A stretch of 64,000 nt of DNA, taken from the NCBI GenBank assembly GCA_002493945.1, contig DLAL01000047.1:1-64000 (forward strand), given 5' to 3'. This document shows, piece after piece, positions 1 to 8,642 of this stretch (positions are counted from its first letter, which is position 1; each line of letters opens with the position of its first letter). A program made the position numbers and the translations under genes. This DNA is from Porphyromonadaceae bacterium UBA7048. Lineage in GTDB: Bacteria > Bacteroidota > Bacteroidia > Bacteroidales > Muribaculaceae. The notes beneath the pieces are model-generated. The model worked only from the letters and a program-made list of their open reading frames with translations. It did no database searches and was not told where the DNA came from.

Positions 1-42
1 AACTAATTTTTAAGAGTTACTTAGGATAAGAGTGGCATTGGT

Positions 43-621
43 TTACAGTCCGCGCACTTTCCCCGGATTGCGTGCCACGAAGTCTTTCCACGACGTGGAT
101 TTAGACACGGCCGGCTTGCCCGACTCGTAGAAGTGGCACAGGGCTGCGCCGAGGGCGTCGGTGGCGTCGAGCTTGGGCAGCAGGCTCTCGCGCGGTATCT
201 CGAGTATGCGCACGAGCATCTCGCACACCTGCTTTTTCGATGCGGCTCCGTTGCCTGTGATGGCCTGCTTGATTTTGCGCGGCTCGTATTCGGTGATTGG
301 CACCTGATGCGACAGTGCCGCAGCGATGGCTACCCCCTGGGCGCGGCCGAGTTTGAGCATGGACTGTACGTTCTTGCCGAAGAACGGCGCCTCGATGGCC
401 AGCTCGTCGGGACAGTACTGCTCCACGAGCATGCGCACGCGGTCGTAGATGCGCGCCAGACGCATGTAGTGGTCGGATACCTTCGACAGTTCGATGATAC
501 CCATGGCTATCATGGCAGGCTTCTTGCCGTAGACGCCCAGTATGCCGTAGCCCATCACGTTTGTTCCGGGGTCTATGCCGAGTATCACACGGTCGGCTTT
601 CTTCGTCAGCGGGTCAATCAT
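43..621 (-). CDS. ruvC: Crossover junction endodeoxyribonuclease RuvC
   Basis: RuvC resolves Holliday junctions made by RuvAB during recombinational repair. The product is about 192 residues, the usual family length. Visible catalytic acidic residues lie in the N-terminal GIDPG motif, in AIEAPF, and in the C-terminal LDATDALGAALCH segment; ITGNGAASKKQV is the typical DNA-binding stretch. The reading frame is open to 774, but I chose the ATG at 621 because the extra 51 residues are basic low-complexity sequence read out of frame from the upstream gene. The chosen start overlaps the DUF4286 gene by 8 bases, so it is the last gene of the operon that begins at 5835. Confidence 0.95.
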   Translation of the reverse strand: MIDPLTKKADRVILGIDPGTNVMGYGILGVYGKKPAMIAMGIIELSKVSDHYMRLARIYDRVRMLVEQYCPDELAIEAPFFGKNVQSMLKLGRAQGVAIAAALSHQVPITEYEPRKIKQAITGNGAASKKQVCEMLVRILEIPRESLLPKLDATDALGAALCHFYESGKPAVSKSTSWKDFVARNPGKVRGL

Positions 622-937
622 CTTTCTCAGGGTCGTAGACAACGTCGAGCACAGAGCAGAAGCACGCCGAGCGGCCCTGCCATTCGCCGGATATCTTCCT
701 GAGGACAAGCGGAGCGATGCTGTCCTCGAACGCCTCGGCTGCTTCGGCTGACTGCGCCCTGAACTGGAGGGCATAGGTGTGGCCGGCTGCGTCGTGCGCC
801 GGGTCGCGCATTTCGGTCAGGAGCGGCCGGCGGTATCCGGCTTTTTTAAGGGCAGGAATGAATTCGTCCCTGATATAGCTCAGGAACGTGTCGGAGAGGC
901 TGCTGTCGACAGCGAAGGTCATATTGAGCAGTATCAT
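614..937 (-). CDS. DUF4286 family protein
   Basis: This 107-residue protein matches the short DUF4286 family of Bacteroidetes (N-terminal beta strand MILLNMTF, conserved central segment with LLTEMRD, and a C-terminal segment ending in DVVYDPEKDD). No signal peptide or membrane segment is visible, so it is probably cytoplasmic. The function is unknown; the ferredoxin-like fold expected for the family is an inference. The gene overlaps the glycosyltransferase upstream by 4 bases (ATGA) and ruvC downstream by 8 bases, implying translational coupling. Confidence 0.8.
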   Translation of the reverse strand: MILLNMTFAVDSSLSDTFLSYIRDEFIPALKKAGYRRPLLTEMRDPAHDAAGHTYALQFRAQSAEAAEAFEDSIAPLVLRKISGEWQGRSACFCSVLDVVYDPEKDD

Positions 938-1692
938 TGTTTGCTGTTTTTGTTTTTAAGTTTGCGCAGTGCGTAGCGGCAGGCGAATCCTATGTGTCTC
1001 AGCACTGTCGGCACGGAGCCGTAGTAGGTGCACATGATGCGGAAGCGCTCCAGCAGCGACGCCTTGTGTCTGTTCGTGGTGAGTCCCTCGTTGAGATAGT
1101 CCACCAGTACTGTGTCGCCCAGCCCGATGTTCTGCCTGGAGTGCTGCAGGCACTGTATGCACCAGTCGTAGTCGGCCGAATATTTGTACCTCAGATCGTA
1201 GAACGGAGCCAGCAGTCTGAGCACAACGAAGGCCTGGTGGCATACGACCATCCCCGAGGCGAAACTGCGTAGCGTCAGATTCGCGGGAGCGCGCAGATGC
1301 CGCTCTCCCGTGACGTTCCCGTCGTTGTCCACCAGTAGGGTCTGTCCGTAGACGATGCCGGGGCGGCCGTTGGCTGCGATGGCATCAGCAATGGTCTTGA
1401 GCGAATCACGGGCGTGAAATTTATCGCCGGCGTTCATGTAGACGACGTAGTCGCCTTTGGCCAGCGCCAGCCCTTTGTTCATGGCGTCGTACAGCCCGCC
1501 GTCAGGTTCGGATACGACCTTGCGGCGCATGTTCGGCCTGGACTTGATGGCCGCAATGGTTCCGTCGGTCGATGTTCCGTCGATGATGAGGTGCTCGTAG
1601 TTTCCGAAGGTCTGGGCGTCGACACTGTCGAGCGTCCGCTCCACAGTGCCGGCAGCGTTGTAGCATACGGTGATAATCGATATCAGAGGCAT
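934..1692 (-). CDS. Family 2 glycosyltransferase
   Basis: A 252-residue GT-A fold glycosyltransferase. It starts with the typical ISIITVCYNA strand, carries IIDGTSTDGT (nucleotide-sugar binding) and the SEPDGGLYDAMNKG motif, with the acidic metal-binding region shortly after (YMNAGD). No membrane anchor is seen. Members of this subgroup add single sugars to surface glycans or lipids, but no glycan cluster is nearby, so the acceptor cannot be named. It sits 3 bases after the giant AlbA-type gene and overlaps DUF4286 by 4 bases, so it is the second gene of a four-gene operon. Confidence 0.88.
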   Translation of the reverse strand: MPLISIITVCYNAAGTVERTLDSVDAQTFGNYEHLIIDGTSTDGTIAAIKSRPNMRRKVVSEPDGGLYDAMNKGLALAKGDYVVYMNAGDKFHARDSLKTIADAIAANGRPGIVYGQTLLVDNDGNVTGERHLRAPANLTLRSFASGMVVCHQAFVVLRLLAPFYDLRYKYSADYDWCIQCLQHSRQNIGLGDTVLVDYLNEGLTTNRHKASLLERFRIMCTYYGSVPTVLRHIGFACRYALRKLKNKNSKQ

Positions 1693-1695
1693 TTG

Positions 1696-4600
1696 TCAGT
1701 CGTTTTCGGGATTGCAGTCCTTGATGGTGTCCGCTATTTTCGTTTCGAGATACGGCGAGCCGGGCTTCACGCGCATGGTGACGCCGAAGCGTTTCGTTCC
1801 GACGGCTTCGGCGGTGCTGTCGGCGAAGTGGTGCATGGCCGCCGCGCCGACAATCTCGTAGAGCACCGTACGGCCGGTGGTCGTGTCGTGGATTCGCCGC
1901 GGATGTGACTTGGCCGAGCCTTCGGCGAGGGTTCCGACGCGGTTCACACGCCGGTGGTAAGTGTCTTTTCCGTCGGTGGCTATGCACAGCAGTCCGTCAT
2001 CCTCATTGGCGAGGGCGGCGAACATCAGCGGATATTCGTCGTTGATGTCGATGGCCTTGTTCTCACCTTTCGATATTATCTCGGCTATCGAGATGCGTGT
2101 GACGCGTTCGTTGTCGAATCCGAGTATGAGATATCCGTCTTCCATCTCGTGGGGGACAATCAGTGCCATCAGGCAGCCGTCGGTGCCGGGATACATCTGA
2201 TATGCGTTGGTCGAGAACATGAACTGGCCGTTGTCCTTGAAGAACAGGTAGCCCAGCGGCTCCACAAAGCCTGCCTCGTAGTTATACAGCACATTCGGAC
2301 GCCACCGGGATGTCTCGAGTGTGACGGCCGGTGCGTCGTCTGACCGAATCTCCGTCGTGTCATCCGCTGCTGTCTCCGTGGTCCCGCCGGACTCTTCGGA
2401 CGCGGCTTCGGGCGTGGTCTCGGGTGTGTCAGTCTCGTCGCCGCGGCTGCTGATGGACAGCAGATGGGCTCGTTCGGCGCGCAGCTCGGCGCGTTCCTTC
2501 TCGAATTCGTCGATTGCCGTACCGTGGTATTCGCGCGTCGACTGTCCGCACTGGCGCACGTACAGACGCTTCTCGAGGTAGACGGGCTCGAGCGATTCGG
2601 CCACGTCGATGAGTATTACACCCTTCTCGGCTTCTTCGTCGACCGACACGCTTATCTTGCGGCCAACGGTCTCGCCGAAGTACACGTGTATGAGATTCTC
2701 AATGAACACGCACAGCGTGTCGGTGTCCTTCACTGTTGTGATGTAGGAGCCGACTTTTGCTTTGCCCTTGCGGCGCTCGTAGTACTTGAAGTCCTCGCGG
2801 AGTCCAACCTCATAGCCGTCGTTGTTCACTCCCAGACACAGACGTCCGCCGCCGGCATTGAGCATGCCCGCTATGCGGCTGAGGATGTGCATCTGCTGCT
2901 CTTCGGGAGCCTCGCGCATCTCTTCGCCGGGCGCCGCGGCAGGATAGACTATCGAGGTCTTGAACTCGAGGTACTTTGACTCCGAGCCGTAGTACTTTCC
3001 GCGCCTCGTCTCGTTGTTCACGTTGAGTTTCTTCATGATCTGCTGCTTGATTTCCGAGGATACGTTCACGTTGCCGTCGAATATTCCGCCGTCGGCTATG
3101 TCCGGGCCGTTGGGATGCAGCATATTGTAGCTCAGTACCATGCGCGCTATGCTTCCTTCGAGCTCCGTGTCAGGATTCATCGCCGTGGCGTACAGCTCGG
3201 GGTTGCGTTCGGGTCTGTCGAGCCACGATACGAGTTCGAGACGGTGGAAGATGACCGACAGCAGCGGGTCGGCTGAGGCGGCTTCGCGGTGCGCTTCGAG
3301 CTTGTCGGCGTCGATGCGGCTGTTGGTGGCATAGTACTGGTGAAGGCCGAGGAGGGCGGCGTGCGTGCCGAGCTTGTCGGCCAATGGCTGGTCTGCGATG
3401 ACCAGTGCAAGCAGACGGCCCAGCCGCAGGTAGTCGTATGCCTTGATGAGGTCGGTGTCGGCGATGGCCTTGAACCGTATGATTTCGATAATTTCGCGTA
3501 TATCGTCGGGAGTGAGCAGTTCGTCGATGTCGCGCACAAGCTCTTCCTCGTTTGCCTCGGGGTCTTCGCTGTCGTCGGTGTCGGTCTCGCCCACGCCGAT
3601 GTTGTGCATCAGCTGTACGAAGGCGTAGTTTTTGTCGAATGTCTCCAGCGGGTCTTCTGACATCTCCGTGATATATCCGCGGATCTGTCCCGGCGATATC
3701 ATCGACAGGCGGCAGTGCACGACGTCGGCTATCGAGCAGGGTATATTCTCGTCCTTGTCGAGCAGGAAGCTGATGCCGTTGTCGCATATCACGCTGTAGT
3801 CGTGGTCATTGATGCCGGCGATGATAGCGGTGTACGTGTCCTCGTAGTTCAGAGTCTCGCGGATGTGCTGGTCAATCGTGTCGCGGAGCGTGAACTCGAA
3901 GGTGCCGTCCTCTTTTTCTGCAGTGATGCGCGCCAGGAATCCGAGCTGGTTGTACCGGTTGTCGCGGAACGCCGTGTCCGGGGGATACTTCAGGTTGTAG
4001 CCCACTATCTGGTCGCGTTTCAGAGTCCCTCGTCCTTCGCGGAACTCGATGTCGGATATGCGGCACCGGAATGTCGGATTCGGGCTCGAGGCGTCATCGA
4101 CACCGTCGATGACGATGTACACTTCGCTGTCCACTTCCGGAGTCTGCAGTTTGTCGGATGTCTCCTGCACCGGACGCGGCGCCTGGGAGTTGAAGAGCTG
4201 GTTCTCGATTGACTGCCACCAGGAGTGGTGCTCGGGGAGCTTGCGGAGTTTCGAACCGGAGAATCCGCTGACGCCGCTGACGAATATCTGCGGACGGAGC
4301 CACGGCATGAGTCCTTCGGGTATGACATGGTCGGTGATGTCGCGCCTACGCGTGAGCGACAGCTGTAGGCCGGCGGATGAGAGCGAGATGTCTATCTGCC
4401 CGTTGGTGTACAGATGGTTCGACGTGAGGCGGTCCATGAAGTCGCCTGCCGGCATCACCGTGGCGCGGGTCATCATCATCATCGGGGTCTTCAGCTCCAC
4501 GTAGTTAGGGATGCTGTTCTGCTTCACGCCCATCAGCGCGAGGAACGACTTGGAGAGCAGCTGCTCTGTGTAAAGCGGCCTCAGCAGAGATATATAGCGG

Positions 4601-5835
4601 TAGTAGAGCGACTCCGACCGGCGGATGTCATCGTTGGCGTCGGCCAGCACGAGGTTCAGGGCTATGGCAGATATGATGGTCTCGAGCGACATCTTGCGCT
4701 CGCGTGTCTCGGCCAAAGGAAGTGCGTCGATCTGCCTGCGCGCCTGCCGCACATAGATCTGGAACTGTTCGACGAAAGCGCTGCGGAAAGGCTCGCGCCT
4801 CCAGTTCTCCAGGTCGCGTCCGAAGATGGTCTCAAAGATACGGTTCAGATAGTTGCCGACTTTGTCGGGATGCAGCCTGAATATAAGCATCAGCACCGCG
4901 AACTGTCGGGCCGGATGGTAGAGGTAGCCGGACACCTGCAGCTTCGTGAGCAGTCCTTCGACGAATTCGTCCTGCCGGCCTGCGACGAGCAGCTCGTGAG
5001 TGCGGCGGTAAGGCTCTATCGACTCCACAAGCTCGGTCATCTGCTCGCGCAGAGCGCGACGGTGCTCCATGGCCACGGCGTTGAGAAATCCCGAGCCTTC
5101 GAGCAGGTAGAGCAGAGCTTCGCGCAGGGTGGACAGGAAGAGCGAGAACACTCCCGGATGGCGCCGGTGCTGCGCACGCATGAACCACTCGGGCAGCATG
5201 GGGATGGCTATACGTGCGGCGTTGATGAGCCACATCGGATTCTTGGCCTTCAGCTCGGCTCTTACCGAAGCTATGTGGTCGGAATTAAGAAAATGCTTCT
5301 CTATGAACTTGCGCAGCAGCACCGGTGTGCCCAAGGCATTGAATATCTGCGAGGGCTCGTAGAAAGGCATCTTCGCTGCCTCGTCCACGCGCATCATCAG
5401 GAAATATTTCGGGGTCAGTTTCTTGAACTTGCACTTGATGATCTGTCCCTTCGACAGCAGTCCCTCGGGTTCGTCATAACGATAAAATATTCCGTGACGG
5501 TCGCGGAGCAGATAGAGCTCTTCCTCGGGCTTGGCCGGAACGCTGATCACTTCACAGTCAAATGTACCCCCTCGGGAAAATGTGTCTTCGTACAGTTCAT
5601 ATACATAAGGGGCAATACAATGTGACAGTACAGGTAATCCTTCATCATCAAAACTTTTCACTCGGCATCGCAACTCCAATGGCTGGACATATTCCGGACT
5701 TTTCTGAAACTCAAGTTTGGCAAGTTTGACTGTCGCCCGGCCCTCCGGCCCTTCAACTTCAAGCGAAAAACTGTCGTCTGACGGATTGCCGGACTGCACC
5801 GGAAAAATGTAATACTGGTCGACTTCGTAGGTCAT
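1696..5835 (-). CDS. Giant AlbA_2/Schlafen-type putative nucleic-acid-binding protein
   Basis: A 1,379-residue protein with no signal peptide or membrane segment. Around residues 945-1110 lies an AlbA_2 (Schlafen-type) domain: a YLEFKTSIVY start, the LSRIAGMLNAGGGRLCLGVNNDG core and a C-terminal segment with LYVRQCGQSTREYHG. The N-terminal half (roughly 80-160 and 600-760) has beta-rich segments that look like OB/S1-type folds, e.g. FDCEVISV and GQIIKCKFKKLT; this is only my reading. A Ser/Thr/Glu/Asp-rich linker (about 1125-1170) joins a beta-rich C-terminal domain. The function is unknown. RNA binding or a tRNA- or translation-linked role is possible from Schlafen biology, but is inference. 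It is the first gene of the operon with a glycosyltransferase, DUF4286 and ruvC. Confidence 0.8.
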   Translation of the reverse strand: MTYEVDQYYIFPVQSGNPSDDSFSLEVEGPEGRATVKLAKLEFQKSPEYVQPLELRCRVKSFDDEGLPVLSHCIAPYVYELYEDTFSRGGTFDCEVISVPAKPEEELYLLRDRHGIFYRYDEPEGLLSKGQIIKCKFKKLTPKYFLMMRVDEAAKMPFYEPSQIFNALGTPVLLRKFIEKHFLNSDHIASVRAELKAKNPMWLINAARIAIPMLPEWFMRAQHRRHPGVFSLFLSTLREALLYLLEGSGFLNAVAMEHRRALREQMTELVESIEPYRRTHELLVAGRQDEFVEGLLTKLQVSGYLYHPARQFAVLMLIFRLHPDKVGNYLNRIFETIFGRDLENWRREPFRSAFVEQFQIYVRQARRQIDALPLAETRERKMSLETIISAIALNLVLADANDDIRRSESLYYRYISLLRPLYTEQLLSKSFLALMGVKQNSIPNYVELKTPMMMMTRATVMPAGDFMDRLTSNHLYTNGQIDISLSSAGLQLSLTRRRDITDHVIPEGLMPWLRPQIFVSGVSGFSGSKLRKLPEHHSWWQSIENQLFNSQAPRPVQETSDKLQTPEVDSEVYIVIDGVDDASSPNPTFRCRISDIEFREGRGTLKRDQIVGYNLKYPPDTAFRDNRYNQLGFLARITAEKEDGTFEFTLRDTIDQHIRETLNYEDTYTAIIAGINDHDYSVICDNGISFLLDKDENIPCSIADVVHCRLSMISPGQIRGYITEMSEDPLETFDKNYAFVQLMHNIGVGETDTDDSEDPEANEEELVRDIDELLTPDDIREIIEIIRFKAIADTDLIKAYDYLRLGRLLALVIADQPLADKLGTHAALLGLHQYYATNSRIDADKLEAHREAASADPLLSVIFHRLELVSWLDRPERNPELYATAMNPDTELEGSIARMVLSYNMLHPNGPDIADGGIFDGNVNVSSEIKQQIMKKLNVNNETRRGKYYGSESKYLEFKTSIVYPAAAPGEEMREAPEEQQMHILSRIAGMLNAGGGRLCLGVNNDGYEVGLREDFKYYERRKGKAKVGSYITTVKDTDTLCVFIENLIHVYFGETVGRKISVSVDEEAEKGVILIDVAESLEPVYLEKRLYVRQCGQSTREYHGTAIDEFEKERAELRAERAHLLSISSRGDETDTPETTPEAASEESGGTTETAADDTTEIRSDDAPAVTLETSRWRPNVLYNYEAGFVEPLGYLFFKDNGQFMFSTNAYQMYPGTDGCLMALIVPHEMEDGYLILGFDNERVTRISIAEIISKGENKAIDINDEYPLMFAALANEDDGLLCIATDGKDTYHRRVNRVGTLAEGSAKSHPRRIHDTTTGRTVLYEIVGAAAMHHFADSTAEAVGTKRFGVTMRVKPGSPYLETKIADTIKDCNPEND

Positions 5836-5890
5836 AATAAATAATTCAATGAATAAAACATAGACATGGCCGTTTTATGGCAAGGTTGCA

Positions 5891-5920
5891 CAAAATTACG
5901 AAAAATCGGGCTACGGTAAA
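5891..5920 (-). promoter_or_regulatory. Promoter for the AlbA-ruvC operon
   Basis: On the minus strand a -7 box TAATTTTG (5891-5898) follows a -33-like TTTA (5917-5920) after 18 bases. This is one mismatch and one base of spacing away from the Bacteroidetes consensus TTTG-N19-21-TAnnTTTG. It would give a leader of about 50 bases before the ATG at 5835. Confidence 0.55.
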
Positions 5921-6096
5921 GTATTAATTAAGTTAAAAAATGCAGACAGATGTATGTTTGAAATCAGCGCGGAACGCTCATAAATATGTCCGGCAGAAAT
6001 GTCAGAAAAAAATTTACCGGGCGTTAGGTGACGGGGACGGATGCATCGTATCATATGTCAAAATTTCGAAATATTTGAATCTTAAACATTGATATT

Positions 6097-6381
6097 ATGA
6101 ACAAGCTCTACACTCTTGCGGCCGCCGCCGTATTCGGCACGATGGCCGCTTCCGCAGCTACGATGCCTGTTGTGTTCAACGGCACCGATTCCGAAGGCTG
6201 GACCTACGGTGACAACGCAGTAATCGAAAACGGTTATCTCGACCACCAACAGCCAGGGTGTGGTCTGCGCCAAGAACAATACTATACGACCGGCGGCGTG
6301 CGTGTGGCTTCCGGAGCCCTCTCCGCCGGCATCTACATCTGCCGCAAAGGCAACGCTGTCACCAAAGTAGTCGTGCGATAA
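6097..6381 (+). CDS. Tiny secreted protein with a T9SS-like C-terminal tail
   Basis: A 94-residue reading frame. It begins with a clear signal peptide (MNKLYTLAAAAVFG followed by an Ala-rich h-region and AxA site near residue 20). Its last about 30 residues, GVRVASGALSAGIYICRKGN and the following basic beta strand, resemble the C-terminal sorting tail of type IX secretion cargo. The middle (residues 45-65) looks poorly conserved, and a neighbouring frame there reads TTNSQGVVCAKNNT, which also looks protein-like. It may therefore be a decayed remnant of a longer secreted protein rather than a working small protein. A TATGTTTG promoter-like box lies at 5953-5960. Confidence 0.5.
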   Translation: MNKLYTLAAAAVFGTMAASAATMPVVFNGTDSEGWTYGDNAVIENGYLDHQQPGCGLRQEQYYTTGGVRVASGALSAGIYICRKGNAVTKVVVR

Positions 6382-6412
6382 ACCGCATACTTATATATTG
6401 CAGACAGGCAGG

Positions 6413-6432
6413 GGCGCGCCGCACGGCGTGCC
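6413..6432 (+). terminator. Hairpin after the small secreted protein
   Basis: GGCGCGC (6413-6419) can pair with GCGTGCC (6426-6432) around a 6-base loop, followed by a weak T-rich stretch. It lies 30 bases after the stop at 6381 and is a plausible intrinsic terminator. Confidence 0.4.
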
Positions 6433-6511
6433 TTTGCTGTTTCCGAGCCGGGGGCGGCGAGCGCTAAATGTGCGTTAATTTATCGTCGGGTATGATTTTT
6501 TCGTCGAATTG

Positions 6512-6544
6512 TTTGCATAGTTAGATTTATTAGTTGTAAATTCG
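6512..6544 (+). promoter_or_regulatory. Promoter for the pRiA4b-like/cls/HD operon
   Basis: TTTG (6512-6515), a 21-base spacer, then TAAATTCG (6537-6544), one mismatch from TAnnTTTG. It would start transcription about 50 bases before the ATG at 6600. Confidence 0.55.
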
Positions 6545-6599
6545 CAGCATAAAACAGAAAGACACATCTTCCTCAACGAAAACTCACTACTTCAACAAT

Positions 6600-7154
6600 A
6601 TGATATTTAACTTTCGAATAGTTTCTGACGAAGTCGACAACTTCAAACGCGAAATCGAGATTGACGCCACCGCTACCTTCCTTGACCTCAAGAAGGCTAT
6701 CTGTGCAAGTGTGGGCTACGACGCCACCCAAATGAGCTCGTTCTTCCTGTGCGACCGCAACTGGGAGAAGGAGAAAGAAATCACTTTCGAGGATATGGGT
6801 GTCGAGGATGACCGCGACATATGGCTGATGGACGAATCCGTTCTGGCCGACTTCATCGAGGACGAAGGACAGAAACTGCTCTATGTATTTGATTATATCA
6901 CCGAGCGTATGTTCTTCCTTGAGATGACTAAGCTTGTCACCGGAAAGTCGCTTAAAGACCCGCTGTGCACCCTCTCGCTCGGCACGCCTCCTCCCGAAAC
7001 TATCGACCTTGACGAGTTCGACGCACGTGTCGACGCCAAGGCTGCCGCCGCAATCGCCGACCCCGATCTTGACGAGGATTTTTACGGCTCCAGCGAATTC
7101 AATCCCGATGAATTCGACGCGCAGGGCTTCGACGAAATCAACTTCAACGAGTAG
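6600..7154 (+). CDS. pRiA4b ORF-3-like domain protein
   Basis: A 184-residue soluble protein. The N-terminal 110 residues fit the plasmid pRiA4b ORF-3-like fold: MIFNFRIVSDEVDNFKREIE, then FLDLKKAICASVGYD and a SSFFLCD strand, with LYVFDYITERMFFLEM later. The C-terminal 50 residues are very acidic (Asp/Glu/Phe-rich, ending in EINFNE) and probably disordered. The family is common in Bacteroidetes and its biochemical role is not established. It lies 18 bases upstream of cardiolipin synthase, so the two are probably co-transcribed. The family name comes from a plasmid and transposon context, but nothing here is mobile. Confidence 0.8.
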   Translation: MIFNFRIVSDEVDNFKREIEIDATATFLDLKKAICASVGYDATQMSSFFLCDRNWEKEKEITFEDMGVEDDRDIWLMDESVLADFIEDEGQKLLYVFDYITERMFFLEMTKLVTGKSLKDPLCTLSLGTPPPETIDLDEFDARVDAKAAAAIADPDLDEDFYGSSEFNPDEFDAQGFDEINFNE

Positions 7155-7172
7155 CGACCCTCTGAAAAGATA

Positions 7173-8633
7173 ATGCCCGACTTCATCAGCGTGCTGACAT
7201 CCCAATGGATCTACACAGCGTTTGCTATCATAGCGCTGGGCTCGACTTTGGTGATTATCACGGTGATTCTGTCGGAGAACCGCAACCCGGTGAAGTCGCT
7301 CGCGTGGGTCACCGTGTTGCTGCTTCTGCCAGTGGTCGGGCTGATTCTGTACCTTTTCTTCGGCCGCAATATCAAAAATACACGCATGATATCGCGGCGC
7401 AGCCGCCGGCGGCTGCGCCGGCGCGAGAAACGCTCCGGTATCGATCCGCGCCAGTCCGCTCTCGACACTCCGGCCATCCAGCAGTTTCTGCTCGGGCGCT
7501 CTCTGACAGGGCAGAATCTGTATCTGGACAATACGGTGACAGTCTTCACCGACGGCCGCGCAAAGTTCGACTCCCTGGAGGAAGACTTGAGGCAGGCCCG
7601 GCGGGTCATCAACCTCCAGTACTACATCTTCGAGGACGATGAACTCGGACACCGCATATCCGACATCCTCATAGAGCGTGCGCAGGCCGGCGTGAAGGTA
7701 CGGGTCATCTACGACCATGTCGGGTCGTTCGCCGTGCGGTCGCACTTCTTCAGGCGGCTTAAAGAGGGCGGAGTAGAGGTCGGGCCGTTCTTCCGCGTCA
7801 CCTTCCCTCAGCTGGCCACACGCATCAACTGGCGCAACCACCGCAAAATCTGCATCATCGACAACCGCATAGGTTATATCGGGGGCATGAACATCGCCGG
7901 ACGATACATCGACGGCGGCAAGAAGTTCGACAGCTGGCGCGACACGCACCTCCGCGTCACCGGCCCGGCCGTGGCGGCGCTGGAGAGTTCGTTCTGTGTC
8001 GACTGGAGCTTCATGGGCGGAGCGCTGTTCGACGAGCCCGAGGCCGACGCAGCTCCCGTGCGGCAGCCCGAAGGTGCCATCTCGGGAGTGGCCGCCCAGC
8101 TCCTCACCTCAGGTCCTACCTCGCAGTGGCCCAACATAGCCATGGCGTTCCACAAGGCCATCGTATCGGCCCGTCGGCGCGTGTACATCCAGACACCCTA
8201 TTTTCTGCCGAACGACAGTCTTCTCAAGGCCCTTCAGACCGCGGCTCTGGCGCATGTCGACGTCCGCGTCATGCTCCCCGAGCGGAGCGACTCGGCCATG
8301 CTCTCGCTCGCTTCGGCATCCTATCTGGCCGAGTGCCTCCGAGCCGGCGTCAAGTTTTACTTCTACAAGGCCGGGATGCTGCACTCCAAGATGCTCATCA
8401 TTGACGACGACCTCAGTTCGGTAGGGTCGACCAACTTTGATTTCCGCAGCTTCGAGTGCAATTTCGAGGCCAACATTTTCATTCACAGCAAAGAATTCAC
8501 CTCAAAACTGTTAGAGATATTCAAGGACGACCTCACATGCTGCGAGCGCGTCAAGCCCACTCGCTGGCGTCATCGCCCGACGAGTCAGAAAATCGGCGAG
8601 TCGGTCCTCCGCCTCCTCAGTCCTATTTTATGA
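7173..8633 (+). CDS. cls: Cardiolipin synthase
   Basis: Cls joins two phosphatidylglycerol molecules into cardiolipin plus glycerol at the inner membrane. The 486-residue protein has two N-terminal membrane segments (about residues 10-33 and 42-64), an Arg-rich loop, and two phospholipase D HKD motifs: NHRKICIIDNRIGYIGG near residue 222 and LHSKMLIIDDDLSSVGS near residue 403. Length and order match bacterial ClsA. It follows the pRiA4b-like gene by 18 bases and precedes the HD gene by 9 bases, suggesting one transcript. Confidence 0.95.
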   Translation: MPDFISVLTSQWIYTAFAIIALGSTLVIITVILSENRNPVKSLAWVTVLLLLPVVGLILYLFFGRNIKNTRMISRRSRRRLRRREKRSGIDPRQSALDTPAIQQFLLGRSLTGQNLYLDNTVTVFTDGRAKFDSLEEDLRQARRVINLQYYIFEDDELGHRISDILIERAQAGVKVRVIYDHVGSFAVRSHFFRRLKEGGVEVGPFFRVTFPQLATRINWRNHRKICIIDNRIGYIGGMNIAGRYIDGGKKFDSWRDTHLRVTGPAVAALESSFCVDWSFMGGALFDEPEADAAPVRQPEGAISGVAAQLLTSGPTSQWPNIAMAFHKAIVSARRRVYIQTPYFLPNDSLLKALQTAALAHVDVRVMLPERSDSAMLSLASASYLAECLRAGVKFYFYKAGMLHSKMLIIDDDLSSVGSTNFDFRSFECNFEANIFIHSKEFTSKLLEIFKDDLTCCERVKPTRWRHRPTSQKIGESVLRLLSPIL

Positions 8634-8642
8634 TATAAATAC

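Noticed and set aside
4414..5625. A 403-codon frame on the plus strand.
   Set aside because: It is antisense to the 1,379-residue AlbA-type gene, rich in Arg/His/Val/Gln from the mirrored codons, and has no motif.
6600..7154. Transposon or plasmid gene suggested by the family name pRiA4b ORF-3/IS1096 TnpR.
   Set aside because: No inverted repeats, transposase or composition shift flank it; the family is ordinary in Bacteroidetes chromosomes.
6573..7949. A 458-codon frame on the minus strand.
   Set aside because: It is antisense to the pRiA4b-like gene and cls; no recognisable domain.
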